Part shown: piece after piece, positions 24,829 through 33,959 of the stretch
Layout: each line of letters opens with the position of its first letter
Position numbering within the stretch: the first letter of the stretch is position 1
Source of the DNA: Oscillospiraceae bacterium
GTDB taxonomy: Bacteria > Bacillota > Clostridia > Oscillospirales > Acutalibacteraceae
DNA length: 64,000 nt
Direction of reading: 5' to 3'
NCBI GenBank assembly: GCA_031280825.1
Contig: JAITGE010000047.1
Span: forward strand, 1 to 64,000
Notes under the pieces: generated by a model
What the model saw: the letters and a program-made list of their open reading frames with translations, nothing else
Databases searched by the model: none
What the model was told of the DNA's origin: nothing
Made by a program: the position numbers and the translations under genes

Positions 24829-26088
24829 CTATTCAACGCTGCCGCGAACCAGAGCCTCCAATGTGTCGCGGCGGCGGATCAGCCGCGCTGCTCCGTTGCT
24901 CTGCACCAGCACCTCCGCCGGGCGCAGGCGGCAATTGTAATTTGAGGTCATCGCGTAGCCATATGCTCCCGCGGTTTCCACTACGATTAAATCGCCCTCT
25001 TCGGCTTCCGGCAGCGCACGATCCCCGGCGATAATATCGCCGCTTTCGCAGATATTGCCTACAATGGTGTATCGCCGCGCCTGTGCATCCTGCGCAGGGT
25101 TTGCTTTGGCAAGGGTGACGGTATGGTAGGAATCATACAGCACCGGACGCATCAGTGTATTAAAGCCAAGATCCGTACCGATATATGCCGTTTCGTAATT
25201 TTCCTTTATGCTGTGAATCCGCCCGATTAATATGCCGCATTCCGCAGGAACATAACGCCCCGGCTCCGTGCGGAACTGCACGTTCTTGTTTTCATATTCC
25301 CGCAAAAACGCCGCAATTAAGCCATCCAGCGCAGCGGACAGCTCCGCCAAATTCAAACGGCTCTCCCCTTCCTTGTACGGAACACCGAACCCGCCGCCAA
25401 AATCAATAAATTCCAGACCGGGGAATTGCTGTGCGGTCGCCAGCAGCTCCCGTGCGCCCGCAAGATACGGCTCCTTTGTCAGCACCAGCGAACCCAAATG
25501 CTGTGTAACACCCACCAGGCGCAGGTTGTATTGCGCCAAAATCGCTTTCACCTCAGGGATTTTAGCAGTTTCCACGCCAAATTTTGTTTTTTTGCCCGCC
25601 GTGACGACCTTTTCATGGTGTCCCAGACCCTTGCTGGGGTTGAAACGAACCGCGACCGCGCCGCCCGGGCAGAGCTTCCCGAGCATTTCAAGCTGCGAAA
25701 GGGAATCTACGCTGATACGAATGCCGCGGTCAAGCGCGAACCGCATCTCCTCCGGCGCGACATTATTTGGAATGAACAGAATCTGTGAGCTTTCCCACCC
25801 CGCAAGCTGCTGCGTATAGATTTCACCCGGCGACATCGCGTCTGCGTCCAGTCCTTCACTGCGGACAATCTTCATCAGCTCCAGGTTACTGTTTGCCTTG
25901 GCGGAATAGCTTACGCGGAAGTTCCTGCCCGGCAAAAGCCCGCGCATTTCGGCGCAGCGCTTGCGCAGCGTTGTTTCGTCATATACATAAAGCGGCGTGC
26001 CATATTCCCGCGCAAGCTCCAAAATATCGCGACCGCCGATCGCTACACGCCCCGCTGTATCCCGGCTCAAGCATTCGGATAAAAACAT
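24829..26088 (-). CDS. lysA: Diaminopimelate decarboxylase
   Basis: The protein has 419 residues. It decarboxylates meso-diaminopimelate to lysine, the last step of lysine synthesis. It is a fold-type III PLP enzyme. The PLP lysine is in VSYSAKANSN (near residue 64). Further motifs are VRFNPSKGLGHHEKV, GGGFGVPY, EPGRYVPAECG and CESGDIIAGDR, the last with the catalytic Cys at the dimer interface. ATG has AAGGAG upstream and a clear promoter at 26119-26147. It is divergent from a peptidoglycan peptidase gene, which also acts on diaminopimelate-containing peptides. Confidence 0.96.
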   Translation of the reverse strand: MFLSECLSRDTAGRVAIGGRDILELAREYGTPLYVYDETTLRKRCAEMRGLLPGRNFRVSYSAKANSNLELMKIVRSEGLDADAMSPGEIYTQQLAGWESSQILFIPNNVAPEEMRFALDRGIRISVDSLSQLEMLGKLCPGGAVAVRFNPSKGLGHHEKVVTAGKKTKFGVETAKIPEVKAILAQYNLRLVGVTQHLGSLVLTKEPYLAGARELLATAQQFPGLEFIDFGGGFGVPYKEGESRLNLAELSAALDGLIAAFLREYENKNVQFRTEPGRYVPAECGILIGRIHSIKENYETAYIGTDLGFNTLMRPVLYDSYHTVTLAKANPAQDAQARRYTIVGNICESGDIIAGDRALPEAEEGDLIVVETAGAYGYAMTSNYNCRLRPAEVLVQSNGAARLIRRRDTLEALVRGSVE

Positions 26089-26118
26089 AACCCCATTCTC
26101 CTTTTGATTGATGCGTCA

Positions 26119-26147
26119 ATTATACACGATCGCCCGGCGCTTGTCCA
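26119..26147 (-). promoter_or_regulatory. Promoter of lysA-mfd
   Basis: On the minus strand TGGACA (26142-26147) and TATAAT (26119-26124) are 17 bases apart, 31 bp before the lysA ATG. Confidence 0.75.
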
Positions 26148-26223
26148 GCGTTTTCTATGTCTATTCACGGCAGAAAAAGCATAAATTGGTGTGTTTAGCG
26201 GTTTTAGATGGGGGGATGCTTAC

Positions 26224-27513
26224 ATGCGCACAATCCGGGAGGGCGACCGGGGTGCAACGGTGGAAATACTGCAATTGGGGCTGCACCGCGCCGGGCTTTT
26301 GCAAAGCGCGGCGGATGGGGTTTTCGGCGCGCAAACGACCGCCGCCGTATATGCTCTGCAAAACGCGCAGGCCTTGCAGAAGGATGGCATTGCCGGCGCG
26401 CAGAGCTGGGCGGCGCTGTATGCGTGGCTGGCAGGCTATATTGTTCACACTGTTTTGCCCGGCGAAACAATCAGCGGCATCACGGGGCAGCACGGGAGCG
26501 ATTTGAAGGCTCTTCTGACCGCAAACCCGCACGTGCCCTCCAAAGAAATCCTTGTCGGCACGGAATTGAAGGTTCCCTTGAATTTTCCGGTAGTGCCAAC
26601 CAATATCCGCTGGAGCTTTGATTTGCTGACGCTGGTGATTGAAGGGCTGCGCGCGCGATACCCCTTCATTGAGGTTGAGATCCCCGGTAAAAGCACGATG
26701 GGGCGACCGATTTATTTGCTGCGCATCGGCACAGGGAAAACAAAGGTCGGCTACAACGCCGCCCACCACGCAAATGAATGGATCACCACACCCATCGTGA
26801 TGAAATTTTTTGAGCGCTTTGCCAACGGCGTTGCGCAGGAAGGTTCCATCGGCGGCGTGGAATGGCAGCGCATTTACAATGATTACACGCTGGAGCTTGT
26901 GCCGATGGTCAACCCCGACGGGGTGGATTTGGTAACCGGCGCATTGGCGGAAGCAACGCCGCAATACCAAGGTGCCGTACACATCGCGTCACACTTTCCG
27001 CAAATTCCCTTTCCTGAAGGCTGGAAGGCAAATATCGTGGGCATTGATCCGAATTTAAGCTACCCAGCTTCATGGGAAAGCGCAAAAAAAATCAAACACA
27101 CCCAGGGCTATGACCGCCCCGCGCCCCGCGATTATGTCGGCATGGCGCCGTTGGAAGCGCAGGAATCCGCCGTGATGCACGAGCTGACCCTTGCCCGGAA
27201 ATATCAACTGACGCTGTCATATCATTCGCAGGGGAAATTAATCTACTGGAAATATAAGGACTTTGAGCCAAAGGGTTCACACGCTTTGGCGCAGCGAATG
27301 CAGGGGGTAAGCGGCTACCTGCCCAGCATCACCCCCGTCGCGTCGGCAAACGCGGGTTACAAGGATTGGTTTATTCAGCACTTTGACCGCCCCGGCTATA
27401 CCATCGAGGTAGGCAGCGGTGTGAATCCCCTGCCGCTTTCACAGTTTGATGCGATTTATCAGGATAACGTCGGCATCCTTCTGCTGGGCATGATCGGGTT
27501 GGACGACGTGTGA
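26224..27513 (+). CDS. M14 metallopeptidase with peptidoglycan-binding and LysM domains
   Basis: The protein has 429 residues. It is probably a gamma-D-glutamyl-meso-diaminopimelate peptidase that trims cell-wall peptides. Residues 1-75 are a PG_binding_1 domain (GDRGATVEILQLGLHRAG). Residues 78-125 are a LysM domain (HTVLPGETISGITGQHG). Residues 140-429 are the M14 zinc carboxypeptidase fold with the HxxE zinc motif in AAHHANEWI, the third ligand probably His in LSYHSQGK, and the catalytic Glu in YTIEVGSG. No signal peptide is visible, as in the sporulation enzyme endopeptidase I. The ATG at 26224 follows a GGGGGGA site. Confidence 0.88.
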   Translation: MRTIREGDRGATVEILQLGLHRAGLLQSAADGVFGAQTTAAVYALQNAQALQKDGIAGAQSWAALYAWLAGYIVHTVLPGETISGITGQHGSDLKALLTANPHVPSKEILVGTELKVPLNFPVVPTNIRWSFDLLTLVIEGLRARYPFIEVEIPGKSTMGRPIYLLRIGTGKTKVGYNAAHHANEWITTPIVMKFFERFANGVAQEGSIGGVEWQRIYNDYTLELVPMVNPDGVDLVTGALAEATPQYQGAVHIASHFPQIPFPEGWKANIVGIDPNLSYPASWESAKKIKHTQGYDRPAPRDYVGMAPLEAQESAVMHELTLARKYQLTLSYHSQGKLIYWKYKDFEPKGSHALAQRMQGVSGYLPSITPVASANAGYKDWFIQHFDRPGYTIEVGSGVNPLPLSQFDAIYQDNVGILLLGMIGLDDV

Positions 27514-27539
27514 AATTGCACCACCCGAACAAAAGAGAG

Positions 27540-27568
27540 TTGACATCATTCGCCATTATTTCTAAAAT
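27540..27568 (+). promoter_or_regulatory. Promoter of the Thr-rich membrane protein gene
   Basis: TTGACA (27540-27545) and TAAAAT (27563-27568) are 17 bases apart, 51 bp before the ATG at 27620. Confidence 0.7.
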
Positions 27569-27619
27569 GGACCGATTTTTCGGCATTTGGTTAAATTCGC
27601 CGAATTAACGGGGTGCAGT

Positions 27620-28744
27620 ATGAAGCGAATGAAGCAGGGTCAGGTTGTTTTTCTGGCGATACTTATCCTGGCGGCACATATGCTGGTTGTCGGCGCGCAA
27701 CCCACGTTCCGGCCGGATGGCGACGTGAACGGTGCGGAATGGTACGGAACGCCTGTGGTGGAATGCATCCGCTACGGAGATGCCTACAACGCGATCACTT
27801 ATGCGAGCGTGCGTTACATGGTATTTCCGGAAAGCGCGTCGGTGGGCATTGCCTGCTTGGGGCAAGCACCGGGCGCAAACGCGGAAAGTGCGCTGGGCAT
27901 CGTCTGTTTTGTTGACGGACGCGAGATCGCGGCGTTAAGGCAAACCAGCGGCGCAAGCTATGACGCGGAACGTTACTTTTGTGAAGGCGGTATTATGATT
28001 GCCCAACGGGAGGATGAGAGCTATAACCCCGACGGCGATTTTTGCCTGGAAATCCGCATCGGCTGCAAGGACGCGACGGTCTTTGCGGCCCTGGAACGGC
28101 TTGTAATCCGCATTTTAGACGCGAACGGCGAACCATCCAAGGATTTCGCCCTGCCGGTGCGCGCACCGGCACCGGAAACCACTGCGCCCGCTACGACGAC
28201 CGAAACCACAACGAAAGCGACAACCTCTAAAGCCACAACAACCGTAAAGCCAACCACAACCGCGCGCACGACGACAAGCGCCAAAACAACAAAGCAAACC
28301 ACGACTGCGCCAATCCTAAGTCTCGCCACAATCACAACCACGACCGCGATGCACCCGGCTCCACAAGAAACACTTTCCTTAACGGCGTGGCATACATCCA
28401 CCGTCACAAGCCTTACGGCATCCGGCACGAAGCACAACGCCGCACCGGTTGCCGCCGTGCCCAACAAAGCCCCGTCAAGCGCCTCCACCGCGCTTGCGGC
28501 GATTGAATCCGCAGAAAACATCGCCGTCGGCGCGTTGCCGCCAAGCCAGTGGCAGCATTCAGTTGCAGGGCAGCCCGAAATCGCCGCTGTGCAGGTCGGC
28601 GCAAATGCGGAAGCCGCCCGCGGCGGGAACACAAGGCGCATCGTCCTGCTATGCGCCGCAGCTATTTTGCTCTTGCTGGCAGCAGGCTTCCTTGCACTTT
28701 GGATACGCGCAAACTGCGGCAAAAAGGAGCGGGGCGCAGGGTAG
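27620..28744 (+). CDS. Cell-surface protein with Thr-rich stalk and C-terminal membrane anchor
   Basis: The protein has 374 residues from ATG 27620. An N-terminal signal peptide (VVFLAILILAAHMLVVGAQ) is followed by a globular domain of about 150 residues (GDVNGAEW, then EIRIGCKD) that resembles the dockerin-free sugar-binding or DOMON-like surface modules of Clostridia only loosely. Residues about 185-260 are a low-complexity Thr/Lys/Ala linker. A single membrane helix (IVLLCAAAILLLLAAGFLAL) and a basic tail (CGKKER) end the protein. This is type I topology. The ribosome binding site is weak (GGGGTG). I do not recognise the family. Confidence 0.7.
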   Translation: MKRMKQGQVVFLAILILAAHMLVVGAQPTFRPDGDVNGAEWYGTPVVECIRYGDAYNAITYASVRYMVFPESASVGIACLGQAPGANAESALGIVCFVDGREIAALRQTSGASYDAERYFCEGGIMIAQREDESYNPDGDFCLEIRIGCKDATVFAALERLVIRILDANGEPSKDFALPVRAPAPETTAPATTTETTTKATTSKATTTVKPTTTARTTTSAKTTKQTTTAPILSLATITTTTAMHPAPQETLSLTAWHTSTVTSLTASGTKHNAAPVAAVPNKAPSSASTALAAIESAENIAVGALPPSQWQHSVAGQPEIAAVQVGANAEAARGGNTRRIVLLCAAAILLLLAAGFLALWIRANCGKKERGAG

Positions 28745-28774
28745 GCACGCCTTGCGCTTTCCTCAAAAATATAC

Positions 28775-28803
28775 TGGACAAGCACCGCCGCGTGTGCTAT
28801 ACT
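28775..28803 (+). promoter_or_regulatory. Promoter of the first secreted phosphoesterase gene
   Basis: TGGACA (28775-28780) and TATACT (28798-28803, extended by TGC) are 17 bases apart, 29 bp before the ATG at 28833. The sequence around the -10 box resembles that of the promoter at 31282. Confidence 0.65.
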
Positions 28804-28832
28804 GTGCAAAAAACGGGTTGGGAGGCAAAAAA

Positions 28833-30062
28833 ATGCGCAAGAAAATTTTGGCGACTCTGCTGGTCATGGCGCTGCTGCTGCCGGTGCTGGGCTTAGCGCA
28901 AGCCGGCGCGGAGGAAACGCCCCTGCAATTTGGCGCGGACGGAAAGCTCAGAATCCTGCAGCTTGCTGATTTGCAGGATGGCTTGAAGCTGGATATCCGT
29001 GTGAAGCGCTTTTTGCAGACGCTGCTTCAAACCGACGACCCCGCCAAAAAGCCTGATCTCGTCGCTTTGACGGGCGACAACATCCAAGGCGCGATCGCGG
29101 GTACGTTTGCGCTCACACAGGATATGAAAGATAAAGCCGTGCAGGAGGCGATTGACGAATTTATGCCTATCCTGAACCGGGCGGGCGTCCCGATCGCGGT
29201 CGTTTTCGGCAACCATGACACCGAAGGCTCGATGTACATCGGCTTTGGCACGAGCAAAGAAAAACAGCTGGCGTGGTATCAAAAATACGAAAACTGCGTG
29301 ATGATCGACCAAGATCCCGCCTATGAGAATCAGGATCTGAGCGGCACGGGCAATTACAACCTTCCTGTCCTTTCCAGCGACGGCACACGTACAGCATACA
29401 ACCTTTGGTTCTTTGATGCCTTCAATTCCGGCTCAACCAAGCCTTATGACGGCGTGCATGACGATGTTCTGGATTGGTATACCTGGAAATCCGATCAGCT
29501 CAAGGAAGCGAACGGCGGCGCGTGGGTGCCCGCTATCTCTTTTCAGCACGTAATCGTGCCGGAAATCGGCGCGGCAATGGAAGCGGCCGGGCGCAAGGTG
29601 GATACCGGCATCCCTGTTTCAACAAACGATTATATCTGGGAGGATCCCTGCCCAAATGATAACACAAACGCGAATCAGTTCGGTCGTATGCAGGGGCGTG
29701 ACCTGAAAGCGATGTTCTTCGGGCACGACCATAACAACAATTTCCGCATCCCTTACCAAGGTGTAGACTTAATCTGCACGGGCGGCAGCTGCTTCGGCGA
29801 CCGCGGGCTGCAAATGTTTTTTGCCTACAACCGCACGCACGATGCCCTGGCACGGCTCATCACACTTGATGAAAACAATCCCGGCGTTATTGTGACCGAA
29901 ACCCTGCGTTATTCTGATTATGAGAAGGCGGGGCTTCTTCAGGAGCTGGATTTTAACGCGCCGCTGAGTGCTCTGGAATCGTTGGAGCTTTTCTTTGCAA
30001 ATGTTCTCGCGGCTATTCTGAAGCAATTTGACAAATTGCTGATCAAGATCAACCTGTTCTGA
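28833..30062 (+). CDS. Secreted metallophosphoesterase
   Basis: The protein has 409 residues. It is a calcineurin-like phosphoesterase with two metal ions. The signal peptide is clear (ILATLLVMALLLPVLGLAQAGA). Metal-binding motifs run LQLADLQDG (replacing the usual DxH), LVALTGDNI, VVFGNHDTEG, ISFQHVIVPE and FFGHDHNNNF. The first motif has Gln where His is usual. It is closest in pattern to the family that includes yeast DCR2 and purple-acid-like enzymes. The C-terminus ends in a hydrophobic/amphipathic stretch (NVLAAILKQFDKLLIKINLF). ATG has GGGAGG upstream. dgoD follows 32 bp later. Confidence 0.85.
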   Translation: MRKKILATLLVMALLLPVLGLAQAGAEETPLQFGADGKLRILQLADLQDGLKLDIRVKRFLQTLLQTDDPAKKPDLVALTGDNIQGAIAGTFALTQDMKDKAVQEAIDEFMPILNRAGVPIAVVFGNHDTEGSMYIGFGTSKEKQLAWYQKYENCVMIDQDPAYENQDLSGTGNYNLPVLSSDGTRTAYNLWFFDAFNSGSTKPYDGVHDDVLDWYTWKSDQLKEANGGAWVPAISFQHVIVPEIGAAMEAAGRKVDTGIPVSTNDYIWEDPCPNDNTNANQFGRMQGRDLKAMFFGHDHNNNFRIPYQGVDLICTGGSCFGDRGLQMFFAYNRTHDALARLITLDENNPGVIVTETLRYSDYEKAGLLQELDFNAPLSALESLELFFANVLAAILKQFDKLLIKINLF

Positions 30063-30094
30063 TTGAATTTTTTGGAAAGGGATCGTGTCCGCTC

Positions 30095-31228
30095 ATGAAA
30101 ATCAGAGCTGTCGAACTGTTCCAGGTGCCGCCGCGCTGGTTGTTCTTAAAGATCACAACCGAAAGCGGCGTGGAAGGCTGGGGCGAGCCGATTTTGGAGG
30201 GGCACGCCGACGCGGTGGAGGCTTGCGTGAAAGAGTTCACGCCCCTGCTCGTCGGTCGCAGCGCCGGGGATATTGAAGATATTTGGCAGATGCTTTACCG
30301 CGGCGGATTTTATCGCGGCGGCGGCGTGCTTACAAGCGCCCTTTCCGGCATCGAACAGGCACTGTGGGATATCAAGGGAAAGTTCCACAAGCTTCCGGTT
30401 TATGAATTTCTCGGCGGTGCGGTGCGCGAAAAAATTCAGGTGTATTGCGGCGCAAACACCGCGCAGGAAATCCTTGACCGCCGAGCCAAGGGCTTTCGGG
30501 CAATCAAAATGAACGCGGTTGCGGAATACAACTGGATTGATACCTATAAGAAAATCGATGCCGTTTCACGCCGCGTTGCCGAAATGCGCGAAGCCGTCGG
30601 TTATGATGTGGATATTGCCATGGATGTGCACGGTCGTATGCACAAGGCGATGGCGCGGGTTTTGATGAGCGAAATGGAGCAATACCGTCTCCTGTTCATC
30701 GAAGAGCCGGTCTTAACCGAAAATGAAGAGGTCTTTGTGGAGCTGCGCAAGCATGGTTCGACGCCCTTGGCGACGGGGGAGCGCAACTACACCCGCTGGG
30801 GCTTCAAAAATGTGATTGCCTGCGGCGGCATTGATATCGTCCAGCCGGATCTCAGCCATGCGGGCGGCATTTTGGAAGGCAAAAAAATCGCCGCCATGGC
30901 CGAAGCGTATGACGTTGCCATTGCGCCGCACTGCCCGTTGGGTCCCATTGCGCTGGCCGCCTGCCTGCAGTTGGATTTTTGCACCCACAACGCTTTCATC
31001 CAGGAGCAAAGCCTGGGACTGGAATACGCCGGCGATGCCCATGAGGGCATGGCTTATCTAAAAGATGTCAGCTCCTTTGCGTGCGAGAACGGTTTTGTGC
31101 GCCGCACCAACAAGCCGGGCTTGGGCATCGAAATTGATGAGGCGGTCGTGCGCGAACGAGCAAAACAGCCGCATCATTGGTACACGCCCCAGTGGCGCAA
31201 CGAAGACGGCTCTGTCAGCGAATGGTGA
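30095..31228 (+). CDS. dgoD: D-galactonate dehydratase
   Basis: The protein has 377 residues. It dehydrates D-galactonate to 2-keto-3-deoxygalactonate in the enolase superfamily. It follows DgoD closely from start (VPPRWLFLKI, GVEGWGEPILEG, GGFYRGGGVL) to end (WRNEDGSVSEW). Metal and acid-base residues are visible in DVHGRMH, LFIEEP, ATGERNYTR, QPDLSHAGGI, APHCPLGP and QEQSLG. No kinase, aldolase or galactonate transporter is adjacent, so the pathway is not complete here. A related acid-sugar dehydratase is the alternative. It lies between two secreted phosphoesterases and may share the promoter at 28775. Confidence 0.92.
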   Translation: MKIRAVELFQVPPRWLFLKITTESGVEGWGEPILEGHADAVEACVKEFTPLLVGRSAGDIEDIWQMLYRGGFYRGGGVLTSALSGIEQALWDIKGKFHKLPVYEFLGGAVREKIQVYCGANTAQEILDRRAKGFRAIKMNAVAEYNWIDTYKKIDAVSRRVAEMREAVGYDVDIAMDVHGRMHKAMARVLMSEMEQYRLLFIEEPVLTENEEVFVELRKHGSTPLATGERNYTRWGFKNVIACGGIDIVQPDLSHAGGILEGKKIAAMAEAYDVAIAPHCPLGPIALAACLQLDFCTHNAFIQEQSLGLEYAGDAHEGMAYLKDVSSFACENGFVRRTNKPGLGIEIDEAVVRERAKQPHHWYTPQWRNEDGSVSEW

Positions 31229-31281
31229 ACGCGTTTTCCGTGCCATCGGTAAAAATATCCAAAAATTACAAAGAGTTTTCC

Positions 31282-31310
31282 TTGTGCTTCCCCTGTCCGC
31301 GTGCTATACT
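31282..31310 (+). promoter_or_regulatory. Promoter of the second secreted phosphoesterase gene
   Basis: TTGTGC (31282-31287) and TATACT (31305-31310, extended by TGC) are 17 bases apart, 39 bp before the GTG at 31350. Confidence 0.55.
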
Positions 31311-31349
31311 TTTCGTGTACTAAAATGCTTGCTTGGGAGGTTGTTGCCC

Positions 31350-33788
31350 GTGCGCAAACAGATGAAATCGGTTTTTGCCTTGGTGTTGGCGTTTCTGCTT
31401 GGCTTTTTGAGCATACCGGTCACCGTCTCCGCAGCCGAACAAAAGCAGGTCAAGGTCGCCGTGCTTTCGGATGTGCATATTTTCCCTTCGGAGTTGACCG
31501 GCGGTTACTGCGACGCGTTTTGGGAAGAAAACACCAACGACGGTAAATTAACGGGGCAAACAGAATCGTTGCTAGTTTCCGCGCTTGCCGCTATTGAGCA
31601 GCGCGCGGCGGAAGGCGAAGTGGATTATCTGCTTATCTCCGGCGACTTGACCCGCCAGGGCGAATATGCCGGGCACACAAAGCTTGCCGCCTGTTTAGAG
31701 GCGTTCGAAGCCGCAACAGGTGTGCAGGTGGCAGTTATCCCGGGCAACCATGATATTAACAATGACAGCGCGCGCGATTATTCCAGCGGCGCCGCACAGC
31801 CGGCGCGCTTCATCACCCCGGAGGAATTCAAGGTGGTTTACGCCAAGCTCGGCTACGATTTGGCGGAAGCAGCCTACACGCCGCCCGCCGGAGAATATGG
31901 CGGCGGTTTAAGTTACACGGCAAAGCTCGGCGATTTCCGGCTGATTGCCATTGACAGCTGCAAATACAGCGACGATTATGGCGGGCATTCCACCGGCGGG
32001 AAGATCGGCAGGGGGTTAATGGCTTGGGTGCTGGAGCAATGCGCGCGGGCGAACGCGGCGAATGAGCCAATTCTTGGAATGCTGCACCACAACCTCACCG
32101 AGCATATTGGGCTGGAAGAAAGCCTTTTCAAAGACTATATGTTGGATGATTACCGTGCCGTGCGCGAAACGCTTGCGGACGCGGGGATGCATTTCGCGCT
32201 TACAGGGCATATACATGTGGAGGAAATCGGAAAAGCGGTGAGCGACAGCGGTGAGACGCTTTTTGATATCAGCACCGCCGCGCTGCAAACCTATCCCTGT
32301 ACCTTTAAAACGATTCGCATCACAGCGATCGCCGACGGCACCATCACGGCGGATGTGGCTTCTCACGCGGCGGATGAAGCTTTGCCCGTCACAGTAAACG
32401 GCGTAACCTACCCGCAGCCCTTCCGTAAAACGGCATTTGCTCTCACCTATTGGACGGCGGAGGAAAAAGGCTTGGCGGCATTTGCGGCGCAAGGCGTTGC
32501 GGGTGCATTGCACGGGCAGTTGGATAATATCCGGCGCGCAGGCGGCATTTTGGCGTTTTTGAAGCAAAGCGGCGTTGATTTGGAGCAAATTCTGCGGGAT
32601 GCGCTGGGCGGCGGGCTGACCGTCGGCGAATGGAATGTGTTCACCGAAAAAAATATCCTCGGGTTATTGGATGATGTCCTGGCACAGATAGACGGTCTCT
32701 ATATCAACAATCCGGACCGCCTGGACGCCCTGCTGGGTGATGTGTTTGAGAATCTGTTCTCCCTGCAGCTTTCAGAGCTTCCTTGCACGCGCTTCATTGA
32801 AACGCTTGGCTTTGGCGACCCCAACAAGCCCGGAACGCTGGAGGATTTCGGTAACAGCGCACTGGCATACATTTACAGCCATGCGGATGATTATTCGACC
32901 GATGCCTTCTTTATGGACGTCGTTGACAAGGCAGAAAGCGGCGAACTTCTGGATCTCATTTTGGATGAAGCTGTTGCGATTATTTTGGATGACGTGCTGT
33001 GCGGCGAATTGCTGCCCGCGCTCAAACTCCGTCCACAATCCATGTTTGTCAGCCAAATCGGCAAGGATACCCTCGGTTGCCTGCTGAACCTGATACTGGA
33101 GGCTTTGTGCGGCACAGCTTCGCGCAGCGGTGTGGCACAACTGCTGCGGAGCATGGGCGTGAACGCTCTTGTAGGCGTCGCCAAGCCTGCTGTTGCTTTG
33201 GCGCTGCCCGCTGAACTGAAAAATGGCATAAATAGCGTGCTCAACCTGCTGATTCACGAAATGATCACCGCGCACAGCCCCACGGGGCATACCGACGCAA
33301 CGCTGGTGTATGACGGATCGATTCCTGTTGCGCTTGACGACAGGAACAGTGACTTCCGCGCACCGTTTGATGTTTCCGCAGCCCTTGGGGACAACGGCAC
33401 AAGCGCGAAGATTATCTGGTATACCAAGCGCAGCGTCACTGCGACCGATATTCAGTTGGAAAACGCACCGGTGGGGCTGCATGCCGTAAAAACCACGGAG
33501 AATGCGGTTTGCCTCGTGAAGCAGCTGGATTTGGGTGTTGCAAAAATAATGGGTGAGGAGCTGCAAGCCACGAAGCATATAGTGATGCTGGAGGGGCTCA
33601 TTCCCGGGCAGACGTATACCTATGAAATTGGTGATTTTGCGCGCGGGTGGAGCGGCAGCTACGTCTTAAACGAAAATGGCACAGCGGAAATCGACGGTTG
33701 GCAGCAATTCATAAACGGCTTGGCAACTGCATGGCAGTGGATCAGCGCCATTTTTGGCGGATTGCTGTGCGGACTGTTGGGGCTGTAA
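31350..33788 (+). CDS. Large secreted metallophosphoesterase
   Basis: The protein has 812 residues. I chose GTG 31350, nine bases after GGGAGG, because it opens a good signal peptide (SVFALVLAFLLGFLSIPVTVSAA). Residues 30-330 are a calcineurin-like phosphoesterase with VAVLSDVHIFP, LLISGDLTRQGEY, AVIPGNHDINND, LGMLHHNLTEH and FALTGHIHVEE, a complete metal site. The next 350 residues are mostly helical with no recognised domain. Residues about 670-780 look like an Ig-like or purple-acid-type N-domain placed C-terminally (TSAKIIWYTKRS, GLIPGQTYTYEIG). A hydrophobic tail ends the protein (ISAIFGGLLCGLLGL). The substrate is unknown. Confidence 0.85.
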   Translation: MRKQMKSVFALVLAFLLGFLSIPVTVSAAEQKQVKVAVLSDVHIFPSELTGGYCDAFWEENTNDGKLTGQTESLLVSALAAIEQRAAEGEVDYLLISGDLTRQGEYAGHTKLAACLEAFEAATGVQVAVIPGNHDINNDSARDYSSGAAQPARFITPEEFKVVYAKLGYDLAEAAYTPPAGEYGGGLSYTAKLGDFRLIAIDSCKYSDDYGGHSTGGKIGRGLMAWVLEQCARANAANEPILGMLHHNLTEHIGLEESLFKDYMLDDYRAVRETLADAGMHFALTGHIHVEEIGKAVSDSGETLFDISTAALQTYPCTFKTIRITAIADGTITADVASHAADEALPVTVNGVTYPQPFRKTAFALTYWTAEEKGLAAFAAQGVAGALHGQLDNIRRAGGILAFLKQSGVDLEQILRDALGGGLTVGEWNVFTEKNILGLLDDVLAQIDGLYINNPDRLDALLGDVFENLFSLQLSELPCTRFIETLGFGDPNKPGTLEDFGNSALAYIYSHADDYSTDAFFMDVVDKAESGELLDLILDEAVAIILDDVLCGELLPALKLRPQSMFVSQIGKDTLGCLLNLILEALCGTASRSGVAQLLRSMGVNALVGVAKPAVALALPAELKNGINSVLNLLIHEMITAHSPTGHTDATLVYDGSIPVALDDRNSDFRAPFDVSAALGDNGTSAKIIWYTKRSVTATDIQLENAPVGLHAVKTTENAVCLVKQLDLGVAKIMGEELQATKHIVMLEGLIPGQTYTYEIGDFARGWSGSYVLNENGTAEIDGWQQFINGLATAWQWISAIFGGLLCGLLGL

Positions 33789-33804
33789 GCGATTGGATAT
33801 ACAT

Positions 33805-33845
33805 CCCTGCTCCTTCCTCAATGGATGGAACAGGGCTTCTTTTTG
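33805..33845 (+). terminator. Intrinsic terminator after the large phosphoesterase gene
   Basis: CCCTG and CAGGG close an imperfect stem that also pairs TCC with GGA twice around a short loop. It is followed by CTTC and TTTTT. Confidence 0.6.
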
Positions 33846-33959
33846 CATGAAATATCGGTTTGGCTTGCAGTTGTTTTGGCTAAATTCCCCATGTCACGCA
33901 TTTTTTTGCGCCAGTCGAGTCACAATTTATCTTTTTTTGCTTGAAATTGCAATTTCCAC

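Noticed and set aside
28180..28330. CRISPR-like or tandem DNA repeat
   Set aside because: The repetition comes from Thr codons of a coding linker; there are no equal repeats or spacers.
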